Both the position numbers and the translations under genes were made by a program. From Paracoccus versutus (GTDB lineage Bacteria > Pseudomonadota > Alphaproteobacteria > Rhodobacterales > Rhodobacteraceae), in contig NZ_JRKO01000011.1 in the NCBI RefSeq assembly GCF_000763885.1, positions 43,221 to 107,220 of the forward strand: a stretch of 64,000 nt of DNA, read 5' to 3'. Below, one piece after another: positions 13,660 through 23,092 of this stretch. The first letter of the stretch is position 1. Each line of letters begins with the position of its first letter. The notes under the pieces are model-generated. The model did no database searches. It saw nothing but the letters and a program-made list of their open reading frames with translations, and was not told the DNA's origin.

Positions 13660-14054
13660 CATGCCGCGATCGGTGCGACCCCCGCGCCCGCCCGGTCCGA
13701 CCCATCTGGAGCCGGAGATCATGCAGGCTCGCCGGTCTTTCGCGGCCGGGCCCCGATCCGCGATCTCGGCGCTGCAGGAAAGCTTGCGGGGAGTATTTGC
13801 AGAACGAAGAAGATGCGGGCGGGCGCTGCATCGGCCAGCCGCTTGCTCTGGTCATGCGAAACCGCCGCAGGGCCGGGGCGCGGCTTGCGCTTACAGGAAG
13901 CTTTGCGGGTCGATGTCCACCGCCAGCCGCAGATTGGCTGGCGGCTTCCGCGCCAGACCCAGCCATACGAAGAAGATGCGGGCGGGGCGCTGCATCGGCC
14001 AGCCGCTTGCTCTGGTCATGCGAAACCGCCGCAGGGCCGGGGCGCGGCTTGCGC
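13660..14054. other. Intergenic region between katG and priA
   Basis: No convincing gene is present between the katG terminator and the priA stop. The first 130 bases show nothing recognisable. A dispersed-repeat copy occupies 13788-13814. From about 13804 the region is the left copy of the 163-bp duplication of the priA 3' end. Confidence 0.7.
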
Positions 14055-14130
14055 TTACAGGAAGCTTTGCGGGTCGATGTCCACCGCCAGCCGCAGGTTT
14101 GTGGGCGGCTTCGGCGCCAGGCCCAGCCAT
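13804..14130. repeat. 163/164-bp direct tandem duplication covering the priA 3' end
   Basis: The left copy (about 13804-13966) and the right copy (about 13967-14130) are identical, apart from one G, over their first 120 or so bases. That identical part runs from ACGAAGAAGATGCGGG through the priA stop codon (TTA at 13891 and 14055) into the last codons. The remaining 40 bases, the more internal priA codons, differ at several positions. On the minus strand the left copy therefore carries a detached, variant priA C-terminus (LARKPPANLRL in place of LAPKPPTNLRL). Confidence 0.88.
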
Positions 14131-16256
14131 TGCGAAATCGCGCCTTGCAAGGGCGCCTGCCGCGGCGCCCGGATCAGCATCCGCACCCGATAGCGCGCGC
14201 GGATGCGGGCGATGGGCGCGGGCGCGGGACCGAAAATCTCGGCGCCGATGATGCGCAGGGGCTCGGCGCGGCGGGCCAGCTCGCGGGCGTAATCCTCGAC
14301 CACTGGCTGGTCGGGATGCGACAGGATGATCCCCGCCAGCCGGCCGAAGGGCGGCATCCCCGCCGCCTGGCGCGCCGCCGCCTCGGCATCCCAGAACGCC
14401 TCGTCCTCGCCCGACAGGATGGCGCGGATCACCGGGTGGTCGGGTTGGTAGGTCTGCAACAGCGCCAGCCCCCGCGCATCGCCGCCCTCGCGCCCGGCGC
14501 GGCCGGCGACCTGCCGCATCAGCTGGAAGCTGCGCTCGGCCGCGCGCAGGTCGGCGCCTTGCAGGCCCAGGTCGGCGTCGATCACGCCCACCAGCGTCAG
14601 GCGCGGGAAGTTGTGGCCCTTGGCGACGATCTGCGTGCCGATGATGATGTCGGTGCCGCCCGCGCCGATCTCGGCGATCGCCTCCTTCAAGGCCCGCGCC
14701 GAATGGAACAGGTCCGAGGACAGCACCGTCGACCGCGCCTCAGGGAAGCGCTCGGCCACTTCCTCGGCCAGCCGTTCCACCCCCGGCCCGATGGCGGTCA
14801 TCTTGCCCTCGACCCCGCAGCTGGGGCAGGCCACCGGGATCGGCTTGGTCGCGCCGCATTGGTGGCAGACCAGGCGGTTCTGGAAGCGATGCTCGACCAT
14901 GCGGGCGTCGCAATGGTCGCAGCCGATCTGCTGGCCGCAGGCGCGGCAGGCGGTGATCGGCGCATAGCCGCGCCGGTTCAGGAACAAGAGCGACTGCTCG
15001 CCCCTGTCGCGGCGCGCCGCGATCTCGGCGGCCAGGCGGGGACTGATCCAGCGTCCCTTCTCCATCTCTTGCTGGCGCAGGTCGATGGTGCCCATCTCGG
15101 GCAGGTCCGCCGTGCCGTAGCGGGCGCGCAGGTCCAGGCGGCGATATTTGCCGGTGGCCGCATTCACCCAGCTTTCGACCGAGGGCGTGGCCGAAGCCAG
15201 CACCACCTGCGCCTGCTCGACGCTGGCGCGCAGCACCGCCATGTCGCGGGCGCTGTAATAGACGACATCCTCTTGCTTGTAGCTGGAATCGTGTTCCTCA
15301 TCGACGACGATCAGGCCCAGGTCGGCAAAGGGCAGGAACAGCGCCGAGCGCGCGCCGACCACCAGCCCGACATGGTTCTGCGCCGCCATGGTCCAGAGCC
15401 GCCGCCGCTCGCTGCGGGTGATGCCGGAATGCCATTCGCCGGGCCGGGCGCCGAAACGCGCCTCGACCCGGTCCAGGAACTCGGCCGAAAGCGCGATCTC
15501 GGGCAGCAGCACCAGCGCCTGCCGGCCCTGCCGCAGGCATTCCGCCACGGCTTCCAGATAGACCTCGGTCTTGCCCGAGCCGGTGACGCCGCGCAGCAGC
15601 GTGGTGCCATAGGCGCGGCTGCGCAAGGCGTCGCGCAGGGCCTCGGCCGCCTCGGCCTGGTCGGCGGCCAGCGGCTTGCCCGGCAAGGCGGGGTCCAGCT
15701 GCGGATAGGGGGTGTCGCGCGGCGCCAGCACCTCGGCCAGCGTGCCGGCCTTGACCAGCCCCTGCACCACGCCCGGACTGACCCCGGCCAGCTGCGCCAG
15801 CTCGCCGGGCGCAAAGCCGGCGCCGCCGTGATCCTCGATCACCCGCAGCACGGCGGCGCGGGCATCGGTCATGCGCGCGGGCACCGGCCCGGCGCGATGG
15901 ATGATGCGCCGGGCCGAGGGCGGCTGGTCCAGGTCCGGCGCCCGCGTCGCCATGCGCAGAAGCGAGGGCAGCGGCGTCAGCGTGTATTCGCCCATGCGGG
16001 TCAGGAATTCGATCATCCCCGGCGCCAGCGGCGGCGCATCGACCAGCCGTGCCACCGGCCGCAGCCGCGCCGCATCGAAATCGCCGACACCCGGTCCCCA
16101 GACCGCACCCATCACCCGGCGCGGACCCAGCGGCACCACCACCAGCTGGCCCAGCCGCACGCCGCCCTCGGGCGCGAGATAGTCCAGCACCCCGACCACC
16201 TCTTGCGTCAGCACCGCGATGCGCGCGCCATGGGGATAGAAAAGCGGCGGGGACAT
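14055..16256 (-). CDS. priA: Primosomal protein N' (replication restart helicase PriA)
   Basis: PriA is a 3'-5' DNA helicase that reloads the replisome at stalled forks. 733 residues, the normal length. Seen in order: an N-terminal 3'-DNA-binding region, Walker A GVTGSGKTE, the DEEH helicase motif II, the zinc-binding insertion with eight Cys (CRACGQQIGCDHC ... CHQC ... CPSC), and QVAGRAGR (motif VI). The C-terminus ends NLRLAVDIDPQSFL; the preceding 3' DNA is duplicated downstream. The ATG is one base from the stop of a possible 44-residue upstream ORF. Confidence 0.97.
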   Translation of the reverse strand: MSPPLFYPHGARIAVLTQEVVGVLDYLAPEGGVRLGQLVVVPLGPRRVMGAVWGPGVGDFDAARLRPVARLVDAPPLAPGMIEFLTRMGEYTLTPLPSLLRMATRAPDLDQPPSARRIIHRAGPVPARMTDARAAVLRVIEDHGGAGFAPGELAQLAGVSPGVVQGLVKAGTLAEVLAPRDTPYPQLDPALPGKPLAADQAEAAEALRDALRSRAYGTTLLRGVTGSGKTEVYLEAVAECLRQGRQALVLLPEIALSAEFLDRVEARFGARPGEWHSGITRSERRRLWTMAAQNHVGLVVGARSALFLPFADLGLIVVDEEHDSSYKQEDVVYYSARDMAVLRASVEQAQVVLASATPSVESWVNAATGKYRRLDLRARYGTADLPEMGTIDLRQQEMEKGRWISPRLAAEIAARRDRGEQSLLFLNRRGYAPITACRACGQQIGCDHCDARMVEHRFQNRLVCHQCGATKPIPVACPSCGVEGKMTAIGPGVERLAEEVAERFPEARSTVLSSDLFHSARALKEAIAEIGAGGTDIIIGTQIVAKGHNFPRLTLVGVIDADLGLQGADLRAAERSFQLMRQVAGRAGREGGDARGLALLQTYQPDHPVIRAILSGEDEAFWDAEAAARQAAGMPPFGRLAGIILSHPDQPVVEDYARELARRAEPLRIIGAEIFGPAPAPIARIRARYRVRMLIRAPRQAPLQGAISQWLGLAPKPPTNLRLAVDIDPQSFL

Positions 16257-16257
16257 C

Positions 16258-16392
16258 TCAGACCGGCAGCGAGGCCCAGCCGATCAGCAGCAGCAGCGGC
16301 CAGTTGCCCACCAGCAACGGTCCGGCGGCCAGGGCCGGCAACAGGGCGACGAGATCGGGCTGAAAGGCTTCCAAGTCATTCTCCGGTTGCAT
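16258..16392 (-). CDS. Possible 44-residue hydrophobic protein immediately upstream of priA
   Basis: An ORF starting MQPENDLEAFQPDLV and ending in a hydrophobic stretch (PLLVGNWPLLLLIGWASLPV). Its stop lies one base before the priA ATG, which suggests coupling, but no ribosome-binding site is visible and no family was recognised. It may be only a leader region of priA. Confidence 0.3.
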   Translation of the reverse strand: MQPENDLEAFQPDLVALLPALAAGPLLVGNWPLLLLIGWASLPV

Positions 16393-16507
16393 GCGGCGGG
16401 GATAGTGGCATGCAAGACCTCTGCCCCGCAAGCCGCGCGGCCCGGACTTCACGCGCGGGCTGTTATGCGCTAAACCCACGGCAAAACCGCAAGAAGGGCT
16501 TCCCCGC

Positions 16508-17161
16508 ATGAAATTCTTTGTCGATACCGCCGACGTCGCCGCCATCCGCGAGCTGAACGACCTTGGCATGGTGGACGGCGTCACCACCAACCCGTCGCTG
16601 ATCCTGAAATCGGGCCGCGACATCCTGGAAGTCACCAAGGAGATCTGCGACATCGTCGAGGGTCCGGTCAGCGCCGAGGTCGTCGCCGCCAAGGCCGAGG
16701 ACATGATCCGCGAGGGCGAGCACCTGGTGAAGATCGCCCCGAACATCACCGTCAAGGTGCCGCTGACCTGGGACGGGCTGAAAGCCTGCAAGGCACTGTC
16801 CTCGCAGGGCCACAAGGTCAACGTGACGCTGTGCTTCAGCGCCGCGCAGGCGATCCTGGCCGCCAAGGCCGGCGCCACCTTCATCAGCCCCTTCATCGGC
16901 CGGCTCGACGACATCAACTTCGACGGCATGGAGCTGATCGCCCAGATCCGCGAGATCTATGACAATTACGACTTCCAGACCGAAATCCTGGCCGCCTCGA
17001 TCCGCTCGGTGAACCATATCACCGACGCCGCCCGCATCGGCGCCGACGTGATCACCGCGCCGCCCGCCGTCATCAAGGCGATGGCGAATCACGTGCTGAC
17101 CGACCGGGGCCTGGAACAGTTCAACGCCGACTGGGCCAAGACCGGGCAGAAGATCGTCTGA
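16508..17161 (+). CDS. fsa: Transaldolase / fructose-6-phosphate aldolase family protein
   Basis: A 217-residue class I aldolase of the short transaldolase (TalC/FSA) family, acting in the pentose phosphate pathway or on fructose 6-phosphate. It begins [18 protein letters not shown]. The Schiff-base lysine is Lys83 in NITVKVPLT, the position used in the short transaldolases. TNPSL and [10 protein letters not shown] are family hallmarks. Sequence alone does not settle transaldolase against aldolase activity. It shares one base with the DUF484 gene and likely forms an operon with it and xerC. Confidence 0.93.
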   Translation: MKFFVDTADVAAIRELNDLGMVDGVTTNPSLILKSGRDILEVTKEICDIVEGPVSAEVVAAKAEDMIREGEHLVKIAPNITVKVPLTWDGLKACKALSSQGHKVNVTLCFSAAQAILAAKAGATFISPFIGRLDDINFDGMELIAQIREIYDNYDFQTEILAASIRSVNHITDAARIGADVITAPPAVIKAMANHVLTDRGLEQFNADWAKTGQKIV

Positions 17162-17871
17162 TGACCGAGCAGACTGCGGCCGAACTGACCGAGGACATCC
17201 GCGCCCGGCTGCTGGCGCAGCCCGAGCTGATCCTCTCCGACCGCGACCTGATGCGCGCGCTGATCGGCGCGCGCGAGGCCGAGGTGGGCGAGAACGTCAT
17301 CGACATCCGCGGCCGCGCCATGCAGGCGCTCGAGGCGCGGCTCGACCGGCTCGAGGCGGCGCATGAATCGGTGATCTCGGCCGCCTATGACAACCAGTCG
17401 GGGATGAACACCATCCACCGCGCCGTGCTGTCGCTGCTGGAGCCGACGGATTTCGAGGAGTTCCTGGAAAACCTCGACATCGCCGTCGCGCCGATCCTGC
17501 GGGTGGAAACCCTGCGGCTGGTGATGGAATCGGGCGGCGAGGTGCCCGAGCCAGAGGACGGCAGCCCGCTGGCGATCGCCCCCGCCGGCACGGTGGCGCG
17601 GCTGATCTCGGGCGGGCGGCGGATGCCGCGCGGCGACGACATCGTGCTGCGCGGCGTCGTGCGCGAGACCCTGCCCTTCCATGGCGACGCCCGCGCGCCC
17701 ATCCGGTCCGAGGCGCTTCTGCCCATCGACCTCGGCCCCGGCCGCTTCCCGGCGCTGCTGCTGATGGGCTCGGCCGATGTCGGGCGCTTCAACCCGGCCC
17801 AGGGCACGGATCTGCTGCGCTTCTTCGGCCAGGCGTTCCGGCTGGCGCTGATCTCCTGGCTCAGGAAATGA
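17161..17871 (+). CDS. DUF484 family protein
   Basis: 236 residues with the DUF484 pattern: an N-terminal helical part (LLAQPELILSDRDLMRALI), a coiled-coil-like stretch (MQALEARLDRLEAAHESV) and a GAF-like C-terminal domain. The molecular role is unknown; in many proteobacteria the gene sits directly upstream of xerC, as here. It overlaps the previous gene by one base and xerC by four. Confidence 0.88.
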   Translation: MTEQTAAELTEDIRARLLAQPELILSDRDLMRALIGAREAEVGENVIDIRGRAMQALEARLDRLEAAHESVISAAYDNQSGMNTIHRAVLSLLEPTDFEEFLENLDIAVAPILRVETLRLVMESGGEVPEPEDGSPLAIAPAGTVARLISGGRRMPRGDDIVLRGVVRETLPFHGDARAPIRSEALLPIDLGPGRFPALLLMGSADVGRFNPAQGTDLLRFFGQAFRLALISWLRK

Positions 17872-18806
17872 CCGGCGGGGCCGAGCCTTTGGCGCTGGCC
17901 CCGGCCATGGCCGACAACCTCGCGCGCTGGCTCGACAGCGAGCGCGCGACGCGCGACCGTTCGGACCACACGATCCGTGCCTATCAGGCGGACCTGCTGG
18001 CCTTCCTCTCGTTCCTCGGCGGCTATCACGGCACACCCGCGCTGCCGGCGACGCTGGCCGGGCTGACGCAGACCGACATGCGCGCCTTCGCCGCCGCCGA
18101 GCGCGGCCGCGGCCTTTCGGCCCGCTCGCTGGCGCGAAGGCTCTCGGCCACGCGCAGCTTCATCCGCTGGATGGCCGACCGGCACGGCTTCGACGCCTCC
18201 AGGGCGCTGGCCTCGCGCAGCCCGAAATACACCCGCTCGCTGCCCCGCCCGCTGGCGCCCCAACAGGCGCAGGACGTGCTGAAGATCACCGCCGGCGCCC
18301 ATCCCGAGGCCTGGATCGCCGCCCGCGACGCGGCGGTGCTGACGCTGCTCTGGGGCTGCGGGCTGCGCATCTCCGAGGCGCTGGGACTGAACGGCGCCGA
18401 CTGGCCCCTGCGCGAGGCGCTGACCATCCGCGGCAAGGGCGGGCGCGAAAGACAGGTGCCGGTCCTGCCCATCGCGCGCGAGGCCATCGCCGAGTACCTG
18501 CGGCTCTGCCCCTATTCGCTGCAAGCCAAGGAACCGCTCTTCCGCGGCGCCCGCGGCGGCCGGCTCAACCCGACGCTGGTCGCGGCCGCGATGCGCCAGG
18601 CGCGCCAGGTGCTGGGCCTGCCGCCGACGGCGACGCCGCATGCGCTGCGCCATTCCTTCGCCACCCATCTGCTGGCGGCGGGCGGCGACTTGCGCACGAT
18701 CCAGGAACTGCTGGGCCATGCCAGCCTGTCCACGACCCAGGTCTATACCGGCGTGGACGACGCGCATCTGCTGGCGGTCTATCGCGCCGCCCATCCCCGC
18801 GCCTGA
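17868..18806 (+). CDS. xerC: Site-specific tyrosine recombinase XerC
   Basis: XerC with XerD resolves chromosome dimers at dif during division. 312 residues with a SAM-like N-terminal core-binding domain and a catalytic domain showing the tyrosine recombinase residues: Arg in CGLRISEALGL, the HALRHSFATHLL box, His in LLGHASLSTTQVYT, and nucleophile Tyr293. The start overlaps the DUF484 stop (ATGA). Housekeeping context, not a phage or element integrase. Confidence 0.95.
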   Translation: MTGGAEPLALAPAMADNLARWLDSERATRDRSDHTIRAYQADLLAFLSFLGGYHGTPALPATLAGLTQTDMRAFAAAERGRGLSARSLARRLSATRSFIRWMADRHGFDASRALASRSPKYTRSLPRPLAPQQAQDVLKITAGAHPEAWIAARDAAVLTLLWGCGLRISEALGLNGADWPLREALTIRGKGGRERQVPVLPIAREAIAEYLRLCPYSLQAKEPLFRGARGGRLNPTLVAAAMRQARQVLGLPPTATPHALRHSFATHLLAAGGDLRTIQELLGHASLSTTQVYTGVDDAHLLAVYRAAHPRA

Positions 18807-18932
18807 GCGGCTTCACCGTTTCCCGAATACTCAAGCCGCCGGCACAAACGGCTTCTGCATGCCCCAATGCGCATCCCGCCGCGCCGCCCGAGCCGGCTTT
18901 ACATTTCCCGTGCGGCATCCCAAAGGGGCGGA

Positions 18933-19691
18933 ATGTTCGAACTTTCCCTCGATCTCGTGCTGCTGCTGGCCGGTGCCGCCTTCGCCGCCGGCTTCGTCGA
19001 TGCCATCGCCGGCGGAGGCGGGCTGATCACCGTCCCCGCCCTGATGCTGGCCGGCCTGCCCCCGGCGCAGGCGCTGGCGACGAACAAGGTGCAGGGCGTC
19101 TTCGGCGCGGCGACGGCGGCGATCTCCTATGCCCGCAGCGGGCTCGTGGACCTGCGCGGGCAAAGCGGGGCGGCAGCGGTCGCCTTCGCGGCGGGGCTCT
19201 GCGGCGCACTGCTGGTAAGCTGGATCCCGGCGCAGGCGCTGCGCTACGGCCTGCCGGTGGTGCTGATCGGGATCGCCGCCTTCTTCGCCCTCAGGCCGGG
19301 ACTGGACGATACCGACCGCATGCGCCGCATCACCCCAGCCGCCTTCACCGCCTCGGTCGTGCCCCTCGTCGCCTTCTATGACGGGCTGGTCGGGCCAGGC
19401 ACGGGATCGTTCTTCATGCTGGGCTTCGTCATGCTGGCGGGCTACGGCATCCTCAAGGCGACGGCGCATACGAAACTGCTGAACTTCGCCTCGAACCTCG
19501 GCGGGCTGGTCGCCTTTGCGGCGGTAGGAAAGCCGCTCTGGCTGGTCGGCGCCGTCATGGCCGTGGCGCAGATCGCCGGCGCCCTGCTGGGCGCAAGGCT
19601 GGCGATGCGGATCGGCGCGCGGGTCATCAAGCCGCTGCTGGTCGCGACCTCGACCCTGCTGGCGCTGCGGCTGATCTGGCAGCTTCTTTGA
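18933..19691 (+). CDS. TSUP-family (TauE/SafE) membrane permease
   Basis: 252 residues with about eight hydrophobic segments. The family hallmarks are GFVDAIAGGGGLITVPALMLAGLPP near the N-terminus and the half-repeat YDGLVGPGTGSFFMLGFV in the second half. The family exports or imports sulfur-containing or organic anions; the substrate cannot be told. The start was set at MFELSLD because AAAGGGGCGGA lies immediately upstream; an ATG at 18867 adds an unlikely Arg-rich leader. Confidence 0.9.
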   Translation: MFELSLDLVLLLAGAAFAAGFVDAIAGGGGLITVPALMLAGLPPAQALATNKVQGVFGAATAAISYARSGLVDLRGQSGAAAVAFAAGLCGALLVSWIPAQALRYGLPVVLIGIAAFFALRPGLDDTDRMRRITPAAFTASVVPLVAFYDGLVGPGTGSFFMLGFVMLAGYGILKATAHTKLLNFASNLGGLVAFAAVGKPLWLVGAVMAVAQIAGALLGARLAMRIGARVIKPLLVATSTLLALRLIWQLL

Positions 19692-19741
19692 AGGATGGGG
19701 GCTTTGCGCCCCCACGCCCGCCGGGCAAGCCCGACGGGCTT

Positions 19742-19842
19742 CCCCCGCAGGATATTTGCCCACGGAAGAAACCCGGAAAAAGGCCTCGGAAAAAGGCAAT
19801 GCCCGGCGCCTGGCTTCTTCCGTGTCGAAATATCCTGGGGGA
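19742..19842. repeat. Inverted pair of the dispersed repeat (GGATATTT variant)
   Basis: The left arm at 19742-19770 (CCCCCGCAGGATATTTGCCC then ACGGAAGAA) is mirrored at 19814-19842 (CTTCTTCCGTGTCGAAATAT then CCTGGGGGA), with 43 bases between. The arms match almost perfectly apart from the central three or four bases. The pair can fold into a long hairpin between the convergent TSUP permease and asparaginase genes and may act as a bidirectional terminator. Confidence 0.85.
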
Positions 19843-19910
19843 GCGCGGAACGCGCGGGGGCAAAGCCCCCGATCTGCTCGGGAAGGCTGCGCGCCAGAGC
19901 CGCGCCCGGA

Positions 19911-20897
19911 TCAGCTCGGGAACCCTTCCGCCCGGCGCAATTCGCCCGTCGCCAACCCGCGCCAGTTGCGCAAGGGCGCAGTCAGGTATTTCTGCACCAC
20001 CGGGTGGGCTTCCTCCAACAGGCCCAGATGCACCATCAGCGCGGTGATCGCGGCCTCGGCGCCGCGGGTGCCGCCATCCGCGATCTTCAGCGCGACCCCC
20101 AGCCCGCGTTCGGGGAGGATGCCGACGAAGACCGCCTCGGCCCCGGTCTTGACCGCGGCACGGCCGTCCATGGCGCGCATCAGTTCGGTGCAGGCCCGCC
20201 CCTCGCCGGCGACCAGTTCGGGATGGGCCAGCATCGCCTCGACCAGGCGCCGCTGTGCCTGGCCGCGCTTGCCGGCCGCCGGTTGCGCAAATCCGGCCAT
20301 GGCATGGGCCAGCCCCTCGACCGTGCAGGCGAAATTCGGCGCCGAGCAACCGTCGATGCCCCAGCCGGTGGCGACCTCGCCCGTCACCTCCTCGAAGGCG
20401 CGGCGCACGGCGCGCTGCACGGGGTGGTCGATCTCGACATATTCCGGCCCCGCGTTCATGTGCCGCTTGAGCGTCAGGAAGCCGGCATGCTTGCCAGAGC
20501 AGTTGTTGTGGACCTGGCAGGGGCTCTCGTCCGAGCAGACCAGCCGCTTGCGCTCGGCCGGGTCGGCCGGCAGATGCGCGCCGCAGCGCAGGTCGCTGTC
20601 ATCAAGCCCCAGGCCCGACAGCCAGGCCGCGACCCGCTCGGTATGGATGCGCCCGCCGCTGTGGCTGGCGCAGGCCAGTGCCAGATGCTCGCTACCCAGC
20701 CCCGCCTGGTCGGCCGCGCCGCTTTCGACCAGCGGCAGCGCCTGGATCATCTTGCAGGACGAGCGCGGATAGATCACCGCCCCCGGATTGCCCCAGGCCT
20801 CGACGATGCCGTTCGCATCCGCGATCACCACATGGCCCAGATGGGTGCTTTCGCGCATCCCGCCCCGCCACAATTCGATGAGTCTGGCTGCGGTCAT
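19911..20897 (-). CDS. Asparaginase (Rhizobium type II-like)
   Basis: 328 residues of the asparaginase family typified by Rhizobium etli AsnA, which is unrelated to E. coli AnsA/B. Recognisable parts are YPRSSCKMIQALPLVES, LALACASHSGG, CQVHNNCSGKHAGFL and GIDGCSAPNFACTVEGLA, which hold the Ser-Lys and Cys residues of the active site. It would hydrolyse asparagine to aspartate and ammonia in the cytoplasm. GAGGA lies 9 bases upstream of the ATG at 20897; a longer reading to 20966 has no such site. Confidence 0.88.
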   Translation of the reverse strand: MTAARLIELWRGGMRESTHLGHVVIADANGIVEAWGNPGAVIYPRSSCKMIQALPLVESGAADQAGLGSEHLALACASHSGGRIHTERVAAWLSGLGLDDSDLRCGAHLPADPAERKRLVCSDESPCQVHNNCSGKHAGFLTLKRHMNAGPEYVEIDHPVQRAVRRAFEEVTGEVATGWGIDGCSAPNFACTVEGLAHAMAGFAQPAAGKRGQAQRRLVEAMLAHPELVAGEGRACTELMRAMDGRAAVKTGAEAVFVGILPERGLGVALKIADGGTRGAEAAITALMVHLGLLEEAHPVVQKYLTAPLRNWRGLATGELRRAEGFPS

Positions 20898-21048
20898 GGC
20901 TGTTTTTCCTCTGACAATCGCGCGATTTTCCGCAAACGGGGGTTTTTCACGCCTTCCTTTTCGCATTATCTTGCCGCCAGATGGTTGAAAACACCACCAT
21001 CATCGGCAACAAGCCGGATCGAACCGGACCATGGCAGGAGGCCAGAGC

Positions 21049-21576
21049 ATGTTGAAATTCGCGCCGCGCGCCGCAGCGGCAGCCGCCGCAATTGCGATCG
21101 CCGCGTCTTCGCCGGTCCTGGCCCAGGACTCGACGAATGTGATCGGGACCGAGGGCGACTGGACCGTCTTCTCGGCGACCAGCCCCAAGGAATGCTGGGC
21201 AGTGTCGGCCCCGAAATCCACCCAGAACCTGGATTCCAGCGGCAAGCCCAAGGAAGTGACGCGCGGCGACATCCGGCTTTACGTCGCCTATCGGCCCGGA
21301 CAGTCGGGCGAGGTCTCGTTCTCGGGCGGCTATCCCTTCGCGCCCGATTCGGCGGTCGAGGTGAATATCGGCGGCAATGTCTTCAAGCTGTTCACCGAGG
21401 GCGAAAGCGCATGGACCGGCTCGCCGGCCGACGACGCCAAGCTGGTCTCGGCGCTGCGTGCGGGCTCGACCGCGGTGGTGACCGGGCGCTCGGCGCGGGG
21501 CACCGTGACCAAGGACACCTTCAGCCTGTCGGGCATCACCGCCGCGACGAACAAGGCCCAGGCCGCCTGCAAATAA
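21049..21576 (+). CDS. Invasion-associated locus B (IalB) family secreted protein
   Basis: 175 residues with a signal peptide (about 25 residues, ending SSPVLA before QDST) and an IalB-type beta-rich domain (GDWTVFSATSPKECWAVSAP ... VTKDTFSLSGITAA). Family members are exported proteins named for Bartonella invasion, but they are common in free-living alphaproteobacteria where their role is unclear. The start at 21049 follows CAGGAGGCCAGAGC; an upstream ATG at 21031 lacks a site. A terminator follows directly. Confidence 0.85.
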   Translation: MLKFAPRAAAAAAAIAIAASSPVLAQDSTNVIGTEGDWTVFSATSPKECWAVSAPKSTQNLDSSGKPKEVTRGDIRLYVAYRPGQSGEVSFSGGYPFAPDSAVEVNIGGNVFKLFTEGESAWTGSPADDAKLVSALRAGSTAVVTGRSARGTVTKDTFSLSGITAATNKAQAACK

Positions 21577-21601
21577 GCTACAGCTGCGGGAACCGCGGCG
21601 G

Positions 21602-21629
21602 ACAGGGGCGCGAGCCCCTGTTTTCTTTT
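21602..21629 (+). terminator. Rho-independent terminator after the IalB-family gene
   Basis: ACAGGGGC, loop GCGA, GCCCCTGT forms a perfect 8-bp stem followed by TTTCTTTT, 26 bases after the stop codon. Confidence 0.9.
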
Positions 21630-21686
21630 GGGCCGCCTTGCCCTATATAGGCCCATTGCCCCTTTCGCCGCCCGGACCCGCCAGCC

Positions 21687-22883
21687 ATGAACGCCCCGTC
21701 GCCAGTCACGCCCGCCGCCCCGATCACCCAGGATCTGCTGACCATCCCGCGCAAGCTGCCCGAGACGGCGCGCCGGAACCTCGTCGGCCTGACCCGCGCG
21801 CAGCTGCACGAGGCGCTGATCGAGGCCGGCACCCCGGAACGGCAGGCCAAGATGCGCGTGGGCCAGATCTGGCAATGGATCTATCACTGGGGCGTGCGCG
21901 ACTTCGCGCAGATGACCAACCTGGCCAAGGACTACCGCGCCCTGCTGGCCGAGAGGTTCGAGATCGCGCTGCCCGAGATCGTCACCCGCCAGATCAGCGC
22001 CGACGGCACCCGCAAATACCTGCTGCGCATCAATGGCGGGCACGAGGTCGAGACCGTCTACATCCCCGAGGAAAGCCGCGGCACGCTTTGCATCTCCAGC
22101 CAGGTGGGCTGCACGCTGACCTGTTCCTTCTGCCATACCGGCACGCAGAAGCTGGTGCGCAACCTGACCGCGGGCGAGATCGTGGGCCAAGTGCTGGTCG
22201 CCCGCGACGACCTGGGCGAATGGCCGAAGCCCGGCGCGCCCAAGGACGAGACGCGGCTGGTCTCGAACGTGGTGCTGATGGGCATGGGCGAGCCGCTGTA
22301 CAACTTCGACAATGTCCGCGACGCGATGAAGGTGGTGATGGATGGCGAGGGCATCAGCCTGTCGCGCCGCCGCATCACGCTGTCGACCAGCGGCATCGTC
22401 CCGGAAATCGCCAAGACCGCCGAAGAGATCGGCTGCCTTCTGGCCGTCAGCTTCCACGCCACCACCGACGAGACCCGCGACAGGCTGGTGCCGGTGAACA
22501 AGAAGTGGAACATCGAGACGCTGCTCAACGCGCTGCGCGACTATCCGCGGCTGTCGAACTCGGAACGCATCACCTTCGAATATGTGATGCTGGACGGGGT
22601 GAACGACAGCGACGAGGATGCGCGCCGGCTGGTCCGGCTGATCCGCGGCATCCCGGCCAAGGTGAACCTGATCCCGTTCAACGAATGGCCCGGCTCGCCC
22701 TATCGCCGCTCCAGCTGGGAGCGGATCGAGGCCTTCGCCGACATCGTCCACAAGGCCGGCTATGCCTCGCCCATCCGCACCCCCCGCGGCGAGGACATCA
22801 TGGCCGCCTGCGGCCAGCTGAAATCCGCGACCGAGCGCGGCCGCAAATCCGCCGCCCAGATCGCGGCCGAGGCCCGCGCCTAA
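21687..22883 (+). CDS. rlmN: Dual-specificity 23S rRNA A2503 / tRNA A37 methyltransferase RlmN
   Basis: A radical SAM enzyme that makes 2-methyladenosine in 23S rRNA and some tRNAs. 398 residues. The cluster motif CTLTCSFC gives Cys142, Cys146 and Cys149. GMGEPLYN and [11 protein letters not shown] are family motifs, and the C-terminal CGQL segment at Cys375 supplies a catalytic Cys. An N-terminal HhH-like RNA-binding region ([12 protein letters not shown]) is present. It is a single gene with a terminator upstream and a long inverted repeat just after the stop. Confidence 0.97.
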   Translation: MNAPSPVTPAAPITQDLLTIPRKLPETARRNLVGLTRAQLHEALIEAGTPERQAKMRVGQIWQWIYHWGVRDFAQMTNLAKDYRALLAERFEIALPEIVTRQISADGTRKYLLRINGGHEVETVYIPEESRGTLCISSQVGCTLTCSFCHTGTQKLVRNLTAGEIVGQVLVARDDLGEWPKPGAPKDETRLVSNVVLMGMGEPLYNFDNVRDAMKVVMDGEGISLSRRRITLSTSGIVPEIAKTAEEIGCLLAVSFHATTDETRDRLVPVNKKWNIETLLNALRDYPRLSNSERITFEYVMLDGVNDSDEDARRLVRLIRGIPAKVNLIPFNEWPGSPYRRSSWERIEAFADIVHKAGYASPIRTPRGEDIMAACGQLKSATERGRKSAAQIAAEARA

Positions 22884-22913
22884 GACGCCATGTCTTGCGC
22901 CTGCGGCCCGGCC

Positions 22914-22983
22914 GCATGGGTATTTGAACAACGAAGAAGTCTTGGGCCGGCTGCGGGCTTCTTCGTTGCATAAATACCCATGC
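22914..22983. repeat. Long inverted repeat: two opposed copies of the dispersed GGGTATTT repeat
   Basis: The left arm 22914-22939 (GCATGGGTATTTGAAC then AACGAAGAAG) and right arm 22958-22983 are reverse complements over 26 bases except for three central positions, with an 18-base spacer. They form a very stable hairpin 30 bases after the rlmN stop. It probably terminates rlmN or protects its 3' end. Confidence 0.92.
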
Positions 22984-23092
22984 AACAGCACCGAAAGGCG
23001 GGGCGCTTCACGAATCCGGCAAGATCCGCGGCGACCTTGCCCCGCGCGCCCCGCAGTCGTAGAAGCATCGCGACCCGCGAAAGAGGTGACGC

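Noticed and set aside
13623..16511. 962-codon plus-strand frame across the priA region
   Set aside because: It is the complement of priA and has the Arg/Gln/Ala-rich composition of a GC-rich shadow frame.
17868..18806. Tyrosine recombinase as sign of an integrated element
   Set aside because: The gene is xerC in its usual place after a DUF484 gene; no att site, tRNA or phage gene is nearby.
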